Source: CAVSMC01 sp963798655 (GTDB lineage Bacteria > Pseudomonadota > Gammaproteobacteria > Burkholderiales > Casimicrobiaceae). From it: a DNA stretch of 64,000 nt. How positions within the stretch are numbered: the stretch's first letter is position 1; every line of letters starts with the position of its first letter. This document shows, piece by piece, positions 32,508 to 41,267 of this stretch. The translations under genes were made by a program, and so were the position numbers. The notes below the pieces were generated by a model, which saw nothing but the letters and a program-made list of their open reading frames with translations, was not told where the DNA came from and did no database searches. The DNA is taken from positions 124,001 through 188,000 of the forward strand of contig CAWCUH010000003.1 in NCBI GenBank assembly GCA_963798655.1, read 5' to 3'.

Positions 32508-32924
32508 TCAGCCCGGCTTCATGCCGGCGTTCACCATCCAGCTCGTGCCGAAGCGGTCGACGAGCATGCCGAACGCGTCCGCCCAGAACGTCTTGTCGAG
32601 CGGCATGACGACGCGTCCGCCGTCGGCCAGCGCGTCGAACACGTGCTTCGCTTCGTCCGGCGTCGCGAAGATCAGCGACAGCGAGAAGCCCTTCATGCCT
32701 TCGTACGGCTTGCCGACCATCGCGTCGGACGCCATCAACAGCCGTCCTCCGATGTCGAGCCGCGCGTGCAATATGCGATCGCCGCTGCCCGGCGGCGTCT
32801 GGTCCGCCACCGGCGATTGCGCGTTGGTCATCATGTCGAGCTTGCCGCCGAGGACGCGCTGGTAGAAACGCATCGCTTCGGCGCACGTGCCGTCGAAGAA
32901 CAGGTAGGTGTCGAGCTGGGCCAT
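32508..32924 (-). CDS. VOC-superfamily protein (PhnB/glyoxalase-like)
   Basis: The 138-residue protein begins MAQLDTYLFFDGTCAEAMRFYQRVLGG, the typical start of PhnB-like vicinal-oxygen-chelate proteins, and ends with DAFGMLVDRFGTSWMVN, the second half of the fold (the D-x-FG-x-xW motif). GGAGACCGCC lies before the ATG chosen; an upstream ATG at 32936 is less likely. Proteins of this type have no settled reaction; some are called 3-demethylubiquinone-like or glyoxalase-like. It converges on the tetR gene with three bases between. Confidence 0.82.
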   Translation of the reverse strand: MAQLDTYLFFDGTCAEAMRFYQRVLGGKLDMMTNAQSPVADQTPPGSGDRILHARLDIGGRLLMASDAMVGKPYEGMKGFSLSLIFATPDEAKHVFDALADGGRVVMPLDKTFWADAFGMLVDRFGTSWMVNAGMKPG

Positions 32925-33116
32925 GGCGGTCTCCATTGCGAAACGGTCGAACGGGCGCTCGCTGCGGCTGCGCAGGGATTTGCGCGAGCTGCGGTGCGAG
33001 CGTTTGCCGGTCTAGTCGAACGTCGGCATGCCGAATCGACACGTGCCAGCGCAACTTTCTTCGACGCGCGGCGGGTGGCCCGCCACAGGCACGGGCGGCC
33101 GATGGGGGAGCCGCGG

Positions 33117-33446
33117 TCAGCGCGGATCGACCTGCGCGAGCGCCTGCGCGATCGCGGCGGCGTCCTGCGGCCTGACGAGCCGGGCGACTTCATTGCCGTC
33201 GCGGATGAACACCAGCGTCGGCCACAGGCGCACCTTGAACGAGCGGCCGAGCGGCCGGCCGCTGCCGTCGGCGATCTTGATGTGGCGCACGCCGGGATGA
33301 TCGGCGAGCGCCGAGCCGATCAGCGGCTGCGCCGCACGGCAATAGCCGCAATACGCGCTGCCGAACTCGACGAGCGTCGCGCCTTGCAGGGCGTCGATCT
33401 CGGCGCGCGGCGGCTCCACGTCCGAATATTGCGTGTTCATCGCCAT
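33117..33446 (-). CDS. Thioredoxin-family protein
   Basis: The 109-residue protein has a thioredoxin fold with the active-site CGYC in FGSAYCGYCRAAQPLIG (about residues 29-45) and the cis-Pro region LWPTLVFIRDGNEVARL. The CGYC dipeptide differs from the CGPC of housekeeping thioredoxin, so its redox potential and partners may differ. GAGGGA precedes the ATG. It begins 11 bases after the ferredoxin-NADP reductase gene and would be co-transcribed, so NADPH-dependent redox homeostasis is a shared theme. Confidence 0.85.
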   Translation of the reverse strand: MAMNTQYSDVEPPRAEIDALQGATLVEFGSAYCGYCRAAQPLIGSALADHPGVRHIKIADGSGRPLGRSFKVRLWPTLVFIRDGNEVARLVRPQDAAAIAQALAQVDPR

Positions 33447-33457
33447 GCGTCCCTCGC

Positions 33458-34234
33458 TCACCGCTCGACGAACGCGCGCTCGATCACGTATTCGCCGGCG
33501 GTGCCGATGTGCGGCGACATCGTGAAGCCGAGCTCGTCGAGCAGCGCGCACATGTCCTTCAGCATCGACGGGCTGCCACACACCATCACGCGGTCGACCG
33601 CGTGGTCGAGCGGCGGCAGTCCGACGCCGGCAAACAGGTTTCCGCTGCGTATCAGGTCCGTCAGCCGTCCCTGATTGTGAAATCGCTCGCGCGTCACCGT
33701 CGGATAGTAGACCAGCCTGTCGCGCACGTTTTCGCCGAAGAACTCGTTCGCCGGCAGCTCCTCGGTAATGACGTCGCGATACGCGAGCTCGTCGACCTGA
33801 CGAACCCCATGCACCAGCACGATCTTCTCGAAGCGGTGATACGTCTCCGGGTCCTTGACGATGGACAGGAACGGCGCGAGTCCCGTTCCCGTGCCGAGCA
33901 GGTACAGATGCTTGCCGGGCAGCAGGTCGGCGACCGTCAGCGTGCCGGTCGCCTTGCGGCTCACCAGCACCTCGTCGCCGACCTTCAGGTGCTGCAGGCG
34001 CGATGTGAGCGGCCCGTGCGCGACCTTGATGCTGAAGAACTCGAGGAACTCGTCGTGATTGGCGCTCGCGATGCTGTATGCGCGCATCAGCGGCTTGCCG
34101 TCGACTGCGAGACCGACCATGACGAAATGACCGTTGTCGAACCGGAACGCCGGGTCGCGCGTCGTCGTGAAGCTGAAGAGCGTGCTGTTCCAGTGATGGA
34201 CGGACAGGACGCGCTCGGTGCCGATCGTCGCCAT
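33458..34234 (-). CDS. fpr: Ferredoxin--NADP+ reductase
   Basis: The 258-residue flavoenzyme matches the bacterial Fpr subclass: FAD-binding RAYSIASAN near residue 51, LLGTGTGLAPFLSI near residue 112 for NADP, VMVCGSPSML near residue 216 and the C-terminal YVIERAFVER. It exchanges electrons between NADPH and ferredoxin or flavodoxin. The N-terminus (MATIGTERVLSVHHWNS) agrees with the family, yet the ATG directly follows the CCCCC end of a repeat element with no Shine-Dalgarno sequence, as if the repeat had replaced the native leader. Confidence 0.9.
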   Translation of the reverse strand: MATIGTERVLSVHHWNSTLFSFTTTRDPAFRFDNGHFVMVGLAVDGKPLMRAYSIASANHDEFLEFFSIKVAHGPLTSRLQHLKVGDEVLVSRKATGTLTVADLLPGKHLYLLGTGTGLAPFLSIVKDPETYHRFEKIVLVHGVRQVDELAYRDVITEELPANEFFGENVRDRLVYYPTVTRERFHNQGRLTDLIRSGNLFAGVGLPPLDHAVDRVMVCGSPSMLKDMCALLDELGFTMSPHIGTAGEYVIERAFVER

Positions 34235-34235
34235 G

Positions 34236-34371
34236 GGGGACAGACCACGTTTTTTCGAAATAGGGGACAGACCACGTTTTTTCGTTGCGCGAAGATGAAA
34301 CGTCGCCGTTAGCCATCCAAAAACGTGGTCTGTCCCCTATTTGGCTCGCGCGACGAAAAACGTGGTCTGTT
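34236..34371. repeat. Four-copy inverted/direct repeat (GGGGACAGACCACGTTTTTT unit)
   Basis: Two direct copies of GGGGACAGACCACGTTTTTT (34236-34257 and 34263-34284) face two inverted copies (34319-34337, and a shortened one at 34354-34370) across a 34-base spacer. The whole could fold into a long hairpin with T-rich arms. Elements of this kind recur in many proteobacterial genomes as extragenic repeats, sometimes moved by REP-associated (RAYT) transposases; no transposase gene is in this window. One end touches the fpr start codon and the other the stop codon of the OPT transporter gene. Confidence 0.8.
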
Positions 34372-36225
34372 TCAGCGGCCGGCAGCGAGCGTGCCGACGA
34401 GGCCGACGAGGCCGATGCCGAGCGCGGCGAGCGCGTCGCCGGCGATGAGGCCGCCGCCGACGAGCGACGTCGAGCTCATGTCGGCGGGCAGCTCGTTGCC
34501 GTGCGCCTCGGGCGACTGTGCCTTGCTTCGGCGGCGGTGCGCGAGCGTTTCGATGAAGCTCGACACGACGCTGCCCGCCGCGAACCACGACGACGTCGGA
34601 ATGTTGACGAAACCGCCGAACGACAGCGCGTACGGGGACGGCAGCAGGACGGCGTCGATGACGAAGTCGCTCGCGCGTCCCGTCGGGCTCGCCTTCGCGA
34701 ATCGGCGATACCGCTCGCTCGCGCGCAGCAGCTTTCGTGCGAGCTCGATCGCGAGGCCGAGGCCGACGCCGACCCAGATCGCCGTTCGCTGGTACGGCTT
34801 GTCGTCGGTGAGGCTGCGCAGCGCGCCGACGAATTTGTACGTCATCGCCGACGTCCATTCCTTCGGCTGTTGCGCTTCGGGCAGCATCGTCTGGTCGAGC
34901 GTGAGCGGCGGGTAAGCCGACATGAAGAACTTCGCGAACAGCACGGCAAGGATCGCACCGACGACCACGCCGGCGACCTGGAAGCGAAACTGGATGCGCC
35001 GGTTCGTGCCGAGCCGCCAGCCGGTCGACCGATCCTGCTGCATGTCGCACGCGATGCTGGTCGAGACGAGCAGGATCGACGCGGCGAGCAGGCCGATGCC
35101 GGGGCTCTTGAGGCCGATCGAGGCGAACAGCACGACGGTGACGACGAACGCCGACGAGATCGGATTGCTGTCGCTGATGCCGACCGAGATGCCGTTCACC
35201 ATCGCGAACACGAACACGAGCCCGAGCGCAAAGACGAGGTAGAGCACCGGCACGTTCATCACGGTCGACCCGACGACGACGATGCCGGTGCCCCAGAACA
35301 GCACCCAAGCGACGAGGCGTCCGATGTCGACGCGCTGCCAGTCTGCCTGCTGGACGCGCTCGCCTCCGCCAGCGGCGCCGCGGGCGTGCGAGATCGCCTT
35401 CGCGAAGATCACCACCAGATCGACGATCGCCGCGCCCATGATCGTGCCGAGCGCGATCAGGAACGTGATCTTGCGGAAGGGATCGGTCGGCTGCAGCCAG
35501 CCGATCGACACGAAGAACGGCTTCAGCGCCTGGCTCAGCAGTCCGCCGACGAGCGCGGGAATGCCGATGCGCGCGCCGACGATCATGCCCGCGCCGAACG
35601 TCGACGCGCTGAAGCCGGTGGCCGCGAGTGTCGCGACCTTGTCGGTGGCAAGCCCGCTCGCGATGCCGACGCCGATACCGCTGCCGAGCTTGCCGATCGA
35701 GCGTCGCAGCAGCACGGGGTCCGTCAGCGCGCGCAGGATGGTCGCGACGGCGAGTCCCGACGGGTAGACGAGCTTCAGCCGATCGACGAGCACCGGCGTA
35801 TAGAGCATGCCCACGCCGGCGCCGAACATGCCGATGCAGGTGAGGTAGAGCACGAGCTGCCATGCCGGCGGTTGCGGCAGCCCGAGCCAAACCATCGCCT
35901 GGATCAGCACCGCCATCGCCGAGAGGCCGGCAACGGACGCCGCGATCGTCTGGATGTAGTTCGCGCCGTGCTTGCCTTCGGCGCCGTAGCCGTACGTCAC
36001 CGTCGATCCGAGGATGCCGGCGAGGACCTGCCCGCCGACGAAGAATCCGATCGAGAAGTTCATGTACGACGCCGTGACGCCGCCGAGCGGGCCGAGCACG
36101 AAAAGACCGATCCCGCCGAGCAGCGCGTAATACTTCGGCGTGCCCTGCGCGGGCAGCCATGCCCAGCGCTTCGCTGCCGGCTCGGCGGCGGCGCGCGTGG
36201 TCGATGCGAGCGTCGGGGTGCTCAT
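34372..36225 (-). CDS. OPT-family oligopeptide/metal-chelate transporter
   Basis: The 617-residue protein has about 14-16 transmembrane segments. YALLGGIGLFVLGPLGGVTASYMN near the N-terminus, LVYPSGLAVATILRAL, GARIGIPALVGG and ACDMQQDRSTGWRLGTNRRIQFRFQ in the middle are signatures of the prokaryotic OPT family, which imports peptides or metal complexes with protons. ATG 36225 was chosen; the start is preceded only by a weak ribosome site, and an in-frame ATG upstream gives a longer form. It is the only gene in its unit; the repeat lies directly after its stop. Confidence 0.85.
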   Translation of the reverse strand: MSTPTLASTTRAAAEPAAKRWAWLPAQGTPKYYALLGGIGLFVLGPLGGVTASYMNFSIGFFVGGQVLAGILGSTVTYGYGAEGKHGANYIQTIAASVAGLSAMAVLIQAMVWLGLPQPPAWQLVLYLTCIGMFGAGVGMLYTPVLVDRLKLVYPSGLAVATILRALTDPVLLRRSIGKLGSGIGVGIASGLATDKVATLAATGFSASTFGAGMIVGARIGIPALVGGLLSQALKPFFVSIGWLQPTDPFRKITFLIALGTIMGAAIVDLVVIFAKAISHARGAAGGGERVQQADWQRVDIGRLVAWVLFWGTGIVVVGSTVMNVPVLYLVFALGLVFVFAMVNGISVGISDSNPISSAFVVTVVLFASIGLKSPGIGLLAASILLVSTSIACDMQQDRSTGWRLGTNRRIQFRFQVAGVVVGAILAVLFAKFFMSAYPPLTLDQTMLPEAQQPKEWTSAMTYKFVGALRSLTDDKPYQRTAIWVGVGLGLAIELARKLLRASERYRRFAKASPTGRASDFVIDAVLLPSPYALSFGGFVNIPTSSWFAAGSVVSSFIETLAHRRRSKAQSPEAHGNELPADMSSTSLVGGGLIAGDALAALGIGLVGLVGTLAAGR

Positions 36226-36304
36226 CGGGATGCCGGCGTGCCGTTCGTCGGCCGCGACCGCAGCGATCATGCACCGGCCGACGGTCGAGCGCAAAGCGGC
36301 CAAG

Positions 36305-36326
36305 AAAAACGGGCCGCGAAGGCCCG
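36305..36326 (-). terminator. Rho-independent terminator
   Basis: On the minus strand, CGGGCC-TTCGC-GGCCCG followed by TTTTT forms a six-pair stem with a T tract, 85 bases after the stop of the HigA-like gene and ahead of the OPT gene. Confidence 0.75.
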
Positions 36327-36410
36327 CCGAAAGCACTGCGGGGTGGCGCGGCTCGGACGCCGGCGGCTACGCCGGTCGTCGGGGTCGAGTCGCAACCGGG
36401 GGGATTCGGT

Positions 36411-36614
36411 TCAGCGCAGGGCGCCGCGGCTCTTGAGCGCCTGCACGAGGACTGAAGCGACGCGGCCCTCATACTCGGCGATCAATGCCGACAGCTCGCA
36501 TGCGCGCGCGTTTCGAGTCGCCTCCGGGACGTCGATCAGCTGCTCGAGCTCATCCAGCGCGAGCACGTAATCGGCGTCGGTCGCTATTCGGTGCAGATCA
36601 AGAAGGTCGCTCAT
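36411..36614 (-). CDS. Short HigA-antitoxin-like protein without the HTH domain
   Basis: The 67-residue protein resembles the N-terminal part of HigA-type antitoxins: LHRIATDADYVLALDELEQLID matches the (I)xTxxDYxxALxExExLxD pattern and ELSALIAEYE the following helix. The helix-turn-helix that normally follows is missing and no HigB toxin is adjacent, so it may be a truncated relic or a free-standing toxin-neutralising or coiled-coil protein. GAGGGATG precedes the ATG. A terminator lies downstream and a terminator of the PEP-CTERM gene upstream, so it is its own unit. Confidence 0.6.
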   Translation of the reverse strand: MSDLLDLHRIATDADYVLALDELEQLIDVPEATRNARACELSALIAEYEGRVASVLVQALKSRGALR

Positions 36615-36762
36615 CGGACATCCCTCGCAAGGGGCGCGGCCATTTGCCGCGGTCGATGCTTGACACCGTACCGGATCGGCCGGGCGCCCACTATTGGACG
36701 TTCGCCTCGAACGGTTGTACGAAGGGGACCTACAGAGGCTTACAAGCGCCCGGTGCGCGGGC

Positions 36763-36787
36763 AAAAAAACGGGGCCGGACGGCCCCG
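36763..36787 (-). terminator. Rho-independent terminator of the PEP-CTERM gene
   Basis: On the minus strand, CGGGGCC-GTCC-GGCCCCG and seven T residues make a strong terminator 24 bases beyond the PEP-CTERM protein stop codon. Confidence 0.85.
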
Positions 36788-36810
36788 TGTCGAATTCGCG
36801 AACAGAACGG

Positions 36811-37518
36811 CTAACGCTTGCGCCGCGACGACCACCCTGCCACCGCGGCGCCAAGACCGAACAACAGCAATGATGCCGGCTCCGGAACGGTCAGACGTCG
36901 GCCGCTGATAACGTCCTGCACATTGTCGTTCACGAGCTGCAACACGTAGGTACTGCTCAAGTCCGCCGTCGCCGAGTTCTCGACGGCAGCGCGAAACGCG
37001 GCGTACTGCGCGGCTGTCCCCGCGTCGAATCCCGACGCACGGAAGCTACCCGCGGCGAGATCCCAGCCGGACGCATCGTAGATGCTTTCCCAGATGCCGA
37101 GCTGGATTGCGGCGGCTGCCTGGGAGTTGCCGGGGTGCAGCCATGCGTAGACGCCCGATCCAAGCACCGAATTCACGGCACCCAGCCAGTCGAGCGTGCG
37201 CGTACTCGATGCTCCGACCGTGTATTGATAAGTGCCGCCTGGACTCAGGAACTGGGCAAGGTCGGCGCAGTAGGCCCAGAAGTCGGACGTGCTATCGACG
37301 AACGTACCGGCAGGCAACGTTGACGCGGTGACCGTGCCCTGGAACCGGCCTGCCGATGTATTTCGCGTGTGTGCCCCGGCATCGGTGCTGAATGTCACCG
37401 GCTGCGCGCCGAGCGGTGCGAAGATCGACGAGTCCCAATGCACGGTGACGGATGCGGAATGAACCGACGTCGATAGGGCATACACACCGACCGCCAACAG
37501 CGTCGCAATGAATCTCAT
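36811..37518 (-). CDS. PEP-CTERM sorting-domain exported protein
   Basis: The 235-residue protein has a signal peptide (MRFIATLLAVGVYALSTSVHSA, cleaved near HSA-SV), a Ser/Thr/Ala/Gly-rich extracellular domain with AYCADLAQFLSPGG and IQLGIWESIYD, and a C-terminal PEP-CTERM tail: VPEPASLLLFGLG, a hydrophobic helix and SSRRKR. Such tails are cut by exosortase, and an exosortase A (with all its partners) is encoded 10 kb away. The domain is common among extracellular PEP-CTERM proteins but has no known activity. A sigma-54 promoter lies 26-41 bases upstream of the ATG and a strong terminator downstream. Confidence 0.9.
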   Translation of the reverse strand: MRFIATLLAVGVYALSTSVHSASVTVHWDSSIFAPLGAQPVTFSTDAGAHTRNTSAGRFQGTVTASTLPAGTFVDSTSDFWAYCADLAQFLSPGGTYQYTVGASSTRTLDWLGAVNSVLGSGVYAWLHPGNSQAAAAIQLGIWESIYDASGWDLAAGSFRASGFDAGTAAQYAAFRAAVENSATADLSSTYVLQLVNDNVQDVISGRRLTVPEPASLLLFGLGAAVAGWSSRRKR

Positions 37519-37543
37519 TTTGAACCCTCCCGGCAGTCATCAG

Positions 37544-37559
37544 AGCAAGCCGCAAGCCA
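37544..37559 (-). promoter_or_regulatory. Sigma-54 (-24/-12) promoter of the PEP-CTERM gene
   Basis: On the minus strand TGGCTTGCGGCTTGCT has GG and GC at the required spacing and the TTGCT -12 element of the TGGCACG-N4-TTGCW consensus. The transcription start would be near 37533, leaving a short leader with GGGAGG before the ATG. PEP-CTERM genes of betaproteobacteria are known to be under sigma-54 and the PrsK/PrsR pair in several lineages. Confidence 0.7.
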
Positions 37560-37612
37560 ATGCCGTAAGGGACTGACTTCTTTGGCAAAACCTGTTCACG
37601 ACACCGCGTGAC

Positions 37613-37625
37613 TACAACTGTTGTA
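37613..37625. promoter_or_regulatory. Palindrome, possible operator
   Basis: TACAAC-T-GTTGTA is a perfect inverted repeat with six-base arms, lying 54 bases upstream of the PEP-CTERM sigma-54 promoter and far from the EPS start. It could bind an enhancer-binding protein or another regulator; single short palindromes also arise by chance. Confidence 0.3.
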
Positions 37626-38042
37626 AATTTTTCCGACGACAACGCGCTAGTGTGCGCAATGCGCGATTGGTGCGGCGTGGTGTAAAGAAAATGCGACTGC
37701 ACGAAATTGCTGCTGCGCGCGTTGTCGGGAATGCTTTGCCCGTGACTGCGCAGGTCGAACTTCGCTTGCGGCTGCCAGCGCTGCAAGTCCGATCACACAG
37801 ATGCGGCACGGAGCGTTGCCTTCGTGTTGACCGCTGCGTTGGTCCCGACCGACGGCGGTGACGAAGGGCGCGCAAACACGCACAATCGATGCCCCGTGCG
37901 CCAGCGGCATCTCGCAAACGCATGCACCGCGGACCGCGATTTTCGAAGGCAAGTCGGGTGTGATTTGCGGGTCCGGCGGAATGACGTGCGCGGGTGCTAA
38001 CATTCAACGCTCGGATTTCGCTGGCCTGATACGGGAGGTAGC

Positions 38043-38684
38043 ATGGAGTCGCTCTTCGGCAACATCGTCAGGGTAGCCGTGCGTGGATTCGCCGGGTCCG
38101 CGCTCGTCGGCGCGGCGCTTGCGCTCGCAGGTTGCGCCAGCGCCGACTACCCGCCGGCACCACGCGACGCGGCCACCACCGATTACGCGTATCACATCGG
38201 CCCGCTCGACGTGGTCAACGTCATCGTCTGGCGCAATCCCGAACTCTCGATGACGGTGCCCGTTCGGCCCGACGGCAAGATCTCGACGCCGCTGATCGAC
38301 GACCTTCCCGCGCTCGGCAAGACGCCGAGCGAGCTCGAGCGCGACATGGAGAAGGCGCTCGTCAAGTACATTCGCGATCCGGTCGTGACAATCGTCGTGA
38401 CCAACTTCGTCGGCCCGTACGACGAGCAGGTGCGGGTGACCGGCGAGGCCGCAAGACCGCAGATCCTCGCGTATCGCAAGAACATGACGGTGCTCGACGT
38501 GATGATCGCCGTTGGCGGTCTAACCGATTTCGCCGACGGCAACGCCGCACGCATCTATCGTCCCGCCGAGGGCGGCAAGCTGTACGGCGTGAGGCTCAAG
38601 GATCTGGTGAAGCGCGGCGACATTTCGGCGAACGTCGAGATGAAACCCGGCGACATCGTGATCATCCCGCAAAGCTGGTTCTAG
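38043..38684 (+). CDS. XrtA-locus polysaccharide export lipoprotein (Wza/EpsE type)
   Basis: The 213-residue protein begins with a lipoprotein signal (LVGAALALAGCAS, lipobox Cys about residue 30) and has the polysaccharide export domain (DYAYHIGPLDVVNVIVWRNPELSMTVPVRPDGKISTPLI) and a SLBB-like domain (EQVRVTGEAARPQILAYRKNMTVLDVMIAVGGL). It is the short form of the exosortase-associated export protein and should form the outer-membrane outlet or its periplasmic part. GGGAGG precedes the ATG. First gene of the EPS operon. Confidence 0.9.
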   Translation: MESLFGNIVRVAVRGFAGSALVGAALALAGCASADYPPAPRDAATTDYAYHIGPLDVVNVIVWRNPELSMTVPVRPDGKISTPLIDDLPALGKTPSELERDMEKALVKYIRDPVVTIVVTNFVGPYDEQVRVTGEAARPQILAYRKNMTVLDVMIAVGGLTDFADGNAARIYRPAEGGKLYGVRLKDLVKRGDISANVEMKPGDIVIIPQSWF

Positions 38685-38724
38685 GCAATCCTGCGGACAA
38701 GACCGCGGCAACGGAACGAAAAAC

Positions 38725-40288
38725 ATGAACGAGATCTTGCAACGGGTCCTGGACAATCTCCGCGGCATGTGGCATCGCCGCTGGATCGGCCTCACCGCAG
38801 CGTGGATCGGCGCGATCGTCGGAGTTGCGGTCGTCTACAAGATTCCCGAGCGCTATGAAGCGAGCGCGCGCGTCTACGTCGACACCGAATCGCTGCTGAA
38901 GCCGCTGCTCGCGGGCCTCGCGATCCAGCCGAACGTCGACCAGCAAGTGCACCTGATCAGTCGCACGCTGATCAGCCGGCCGAACGTCGAGAAGCTGATC
39001 CGCATGGCCGACCTCGACCTGAAAGTCAGCGGCAACGCGGAGCGCGAAGCGCTGATCGACCAGGTTTCGTCCACGATCAAGCTCAGCGGCGGCGGTACTT
39101 CTTCCAACGCGACGAACCTGTACGTGATCAGCTATCGCGATCCAAGTCCCGACCGTGCGCGGAAGGTCGTTCAATCGCTGCTCGCGATCTTCGTCGAGTC
39201 GAGCCTTGGCGACAAGCAGCAGGACTCGCGCTCCGCGGTCAAGTTCCTCGACGAGCAGATCAAGCACTATGAGGCAAGCCTGCTTGCGGTCCGAGAATCG
39301 GCTGAAGGAATTTCGGCTCAAGAACATGGGTTTCGGCGAGCGCGACGGGCAGGACTATTTCGGGCGACTTTCGCAAATGCGATCCGATCTCGACTCGGCC
39401 CGCCTCGAGCTGCAGGCGGCCGAACAGTCGCGCGACGCATACAAGAAGGAGTTGGCGGGCGAGGTGCCGACGATCATGCCCGAGGCGCCGGACACGCGCC
39501 GCACGGAATTTCCGGAGCTCGACGCGCGCATCGACGCGTTGAAGAAGGACGTCGACAACCTCCAGCGAAGGTACACCGATCAACATCCCGACGTGGTCGC
39601 GACGAAGCGCATCATTGCGCAACTCGAGGACCAGCGAAAAGAGGAGCTGGAAGCACGCAAGAAGGCGGCGGGTCCGACGCCGGTTGCCCAAATCGACCGC
39701 AATCCGGTGTTCCAGCAACTGCGGCTGTCGCTTGCTGACGCCGAGGCGAATGTCGCGTCAGCGCGCGCGAAGGTCGCTGGCTACGATGCCAAGTACCGTG
39801 CGCTACAGGCGCAGGCGCAGCTCGTGCCGAAGGTCGAAGCCGAATTCGCGCAACTCAATCGCGATTACGACGTGCAGAAGAAGACGTACGAGAACCTGCT
39901 TGCGCGGCGCGAGGGGGCTGCGATGGGCATGGGCGTGCAGGACGCCGGCGGCGCTCAATTCCGCGTGATCGATCCGCCGCGCGTGTCGCCCAACCCCGTC
40001 GCGCCCAATCGCGTGCTCCTGCTCGCGGCTGCGTTCGCCGCCGCAGTTCTGTTCGGACTCGCCGCGAGCTTCGTCGCGAGCCAGGTGATGCCAACGTTCC
40101 ACGACTCGCGCGTGCTGCGCGAAGCGACCAGGCGGCCGATCCTCGGCATGGTGTCGATGCTGCCGAGCGCGGCGTTCAAACGCATGCGCCGGCGACGTGC
40201 GTACCTGTTCGCAGGTGGACTGAGCGGACTTGTCGCCTCGTTCGCCGCCGTGCTCGTACTGGCCATAATCTCTGCGCGCATCGTATGA
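38725..40288 (+). CDS. XrtA-locus chain-length determinant (Wzc/Wzz type) with an apparent frameshift
   Basis: The N-terminal part (MNEILQRVLDNLRGMWHRRW, a transmembrane helix, YEASARVYVDTESLLKPLLAGL) and the C-terminal part (GDYDVQKKTYENLLARREGAAMG-like stretch, a second helix near residue 440, then RRPILGMVSMLPS) are those of the exosortase-linked chain-length protein, with a coiled-coil centre. The frame changes at about 39291 (LLAV followed by ENRLKEFRLKNMGF in the next frame); deleting one base restores about 520 residues. It would sit in the inner membrane and set polymer length together with the tyrosine autokinase. The defect may be real or sequencing error. Confidence 0.8.
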
Positions 40289-40298
40289 GGAGCGATCG

Positions 40299-41267
40299 AT
40301 GAGCCTGATCGAACAGGCGGCCAAGCGGCTCGAGGAGTTGCGTCGCGCCGGCGCCGAATTGCCCGAAGCTTCCTCCAACCCGACGGCGAGCGGTTCCGCG
40401 CCGTTCGGTGCGCCGACACCAGAAGCGGTCGTACGCGCGCTCGAGACCGCATCGCCACCCGTCCTGCCCGATCGGACGAGAGGTGCGGCGCGCCCGCGAG
40501 TCGAGCCGTCGACTGTCGACACGTCTACGACGCCGGTGGTCGAGATCGATCTCGACCGCCTGCGACAACTCGGGTACGTCACGCCGGACGCTCCGAAATC
40601 CCAGATCGCCGATGAGTTCCGCGTCATCAAGCGGCCGATCATCCGCAACGCACGCGGCAGCAACGGCGCGCCCACGGTACGCGGCGGAAATCTCGTCATG
40701 GTGACCAGCGCGCTGCCCGGCGAAGGCAAGACGTTCACCGCCGTGAACCTCGCGATGAGCGTTGCGATGGAATACGACAACACCGTGCTGCTCGTCGACG
40801 GCGACGTCGCCCACCCGGCAATCCCCGAATTGCTCGGCGTGCGCAAGGAGCCCGGGCTGCTCGACGTGCTTACGAGCGACAGCATCGACATCGCCGACGC
40901 GCTGGCGAAGACCAATGTCCCAAAGCTCTCCGTGCTTCCGGCGGGCTCACGCCATCGCCGCGCGACCGAACTGCTCGCGAGCGAGCAAATGGCGAGCCTG
41001 CTGCGAGAGCTGGCTGCGCGCTACTCGGACCGGATCATCATCTTCGACTCGCCGCCGCTCCTGGCGACGACGGAGGCGCGTGTCCTCGCCACGAACATGG
41101 GCCAGATCATCATGGTCGTCGCCGCCGACTCGACCTCGCAGAACCAGGTGAACCAGGCGCTCGCGACGATCGAGAGCTGCGAGATCGTGATGATGATGCT
41201 GAACAAGGCCAACCAGACAGAGGTCGGCGCGTACTATGGCTATTACGCGGACGAGCCCGCGCGATAG
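40299..41267 (+). CDS. XrtA-locus tyrosine autokinase (BY-kinase)
   Basis: The 322-residue cytoplasmic protein has a Pro/Ser-rich N-terminal 130 residues, then the BY-kinase P-loop ALPGEGKTFTAVNLA (Walker A), VLLVDGDVAHP (Walker A', with G for the usual A) and IIIFDSPPLL (Walker B). A Tyr-containing tail (GAYYGYYADEPAR) supplies autophosphorylation sites. It acts with the chain-length protein to control polymer assembly. The start lies ten bases after the chain-length stop with an AGGAG site; the next gene overlaps its end. Confidence 0.88.
   Translation: MSLIEQAAKRLEELRRAGAELPEASSNPTASGSAPFGAPTPEAVVRALETASPPVLPDRTRGAARPRVEPSTVDTSTTPVVEIDLDRLRQLGYVTPDAPKSQIADEFRVIKRPIIRNARGSNGAPTVRGGNLVMVTSALPGEGKTFTAVNLAMSVAMEYDNTVLLVDGDVAHPAIPELLGVRKEPGLLDVLTSDSIDIADALAKTNVPKLSVLPAGSRHRRATELLASEQMASLLRELAARYSDRIIIFDSPPLLATTEARVLATNMGQIIMVVAADSTSQNQVNQALATIESCEIVMMMLNKANQTEVGAYYGYYADEPAR

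Larger units (their letters stand above)
37519..38042. other. Intergenic region of about 520 bases between the PEP-CTERM gene and the EPS locus
   Basis: It is less GC-rich than its surroundings. It holds the sigma-54 promoter of the PEP-CTERM gene, the palindrome at 37613-37625 and, near 38030, the GGGAGG ribosome site of the export protein gene. Short reading frames here on either strand show no codon bias, conserved motif or ribosome binding site. The EPS operon promoter must lie here, but I could not assign it. Confidence 0.5.

Noticed and set aside
37647..38003. Minus-strand frame of about 118 codons in the region before the EPS locus
   Set aside because: No ribosome binding site, no GC3 bias and no recognisable domain; likely chance.
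37960..38042. Possible sigma-54 promoter of the EPS operon (CGGAATGACGTGCGC)
   Set aside because: The GG/GC spacing can be met but neither the TGGC nor the TTGC element matches.
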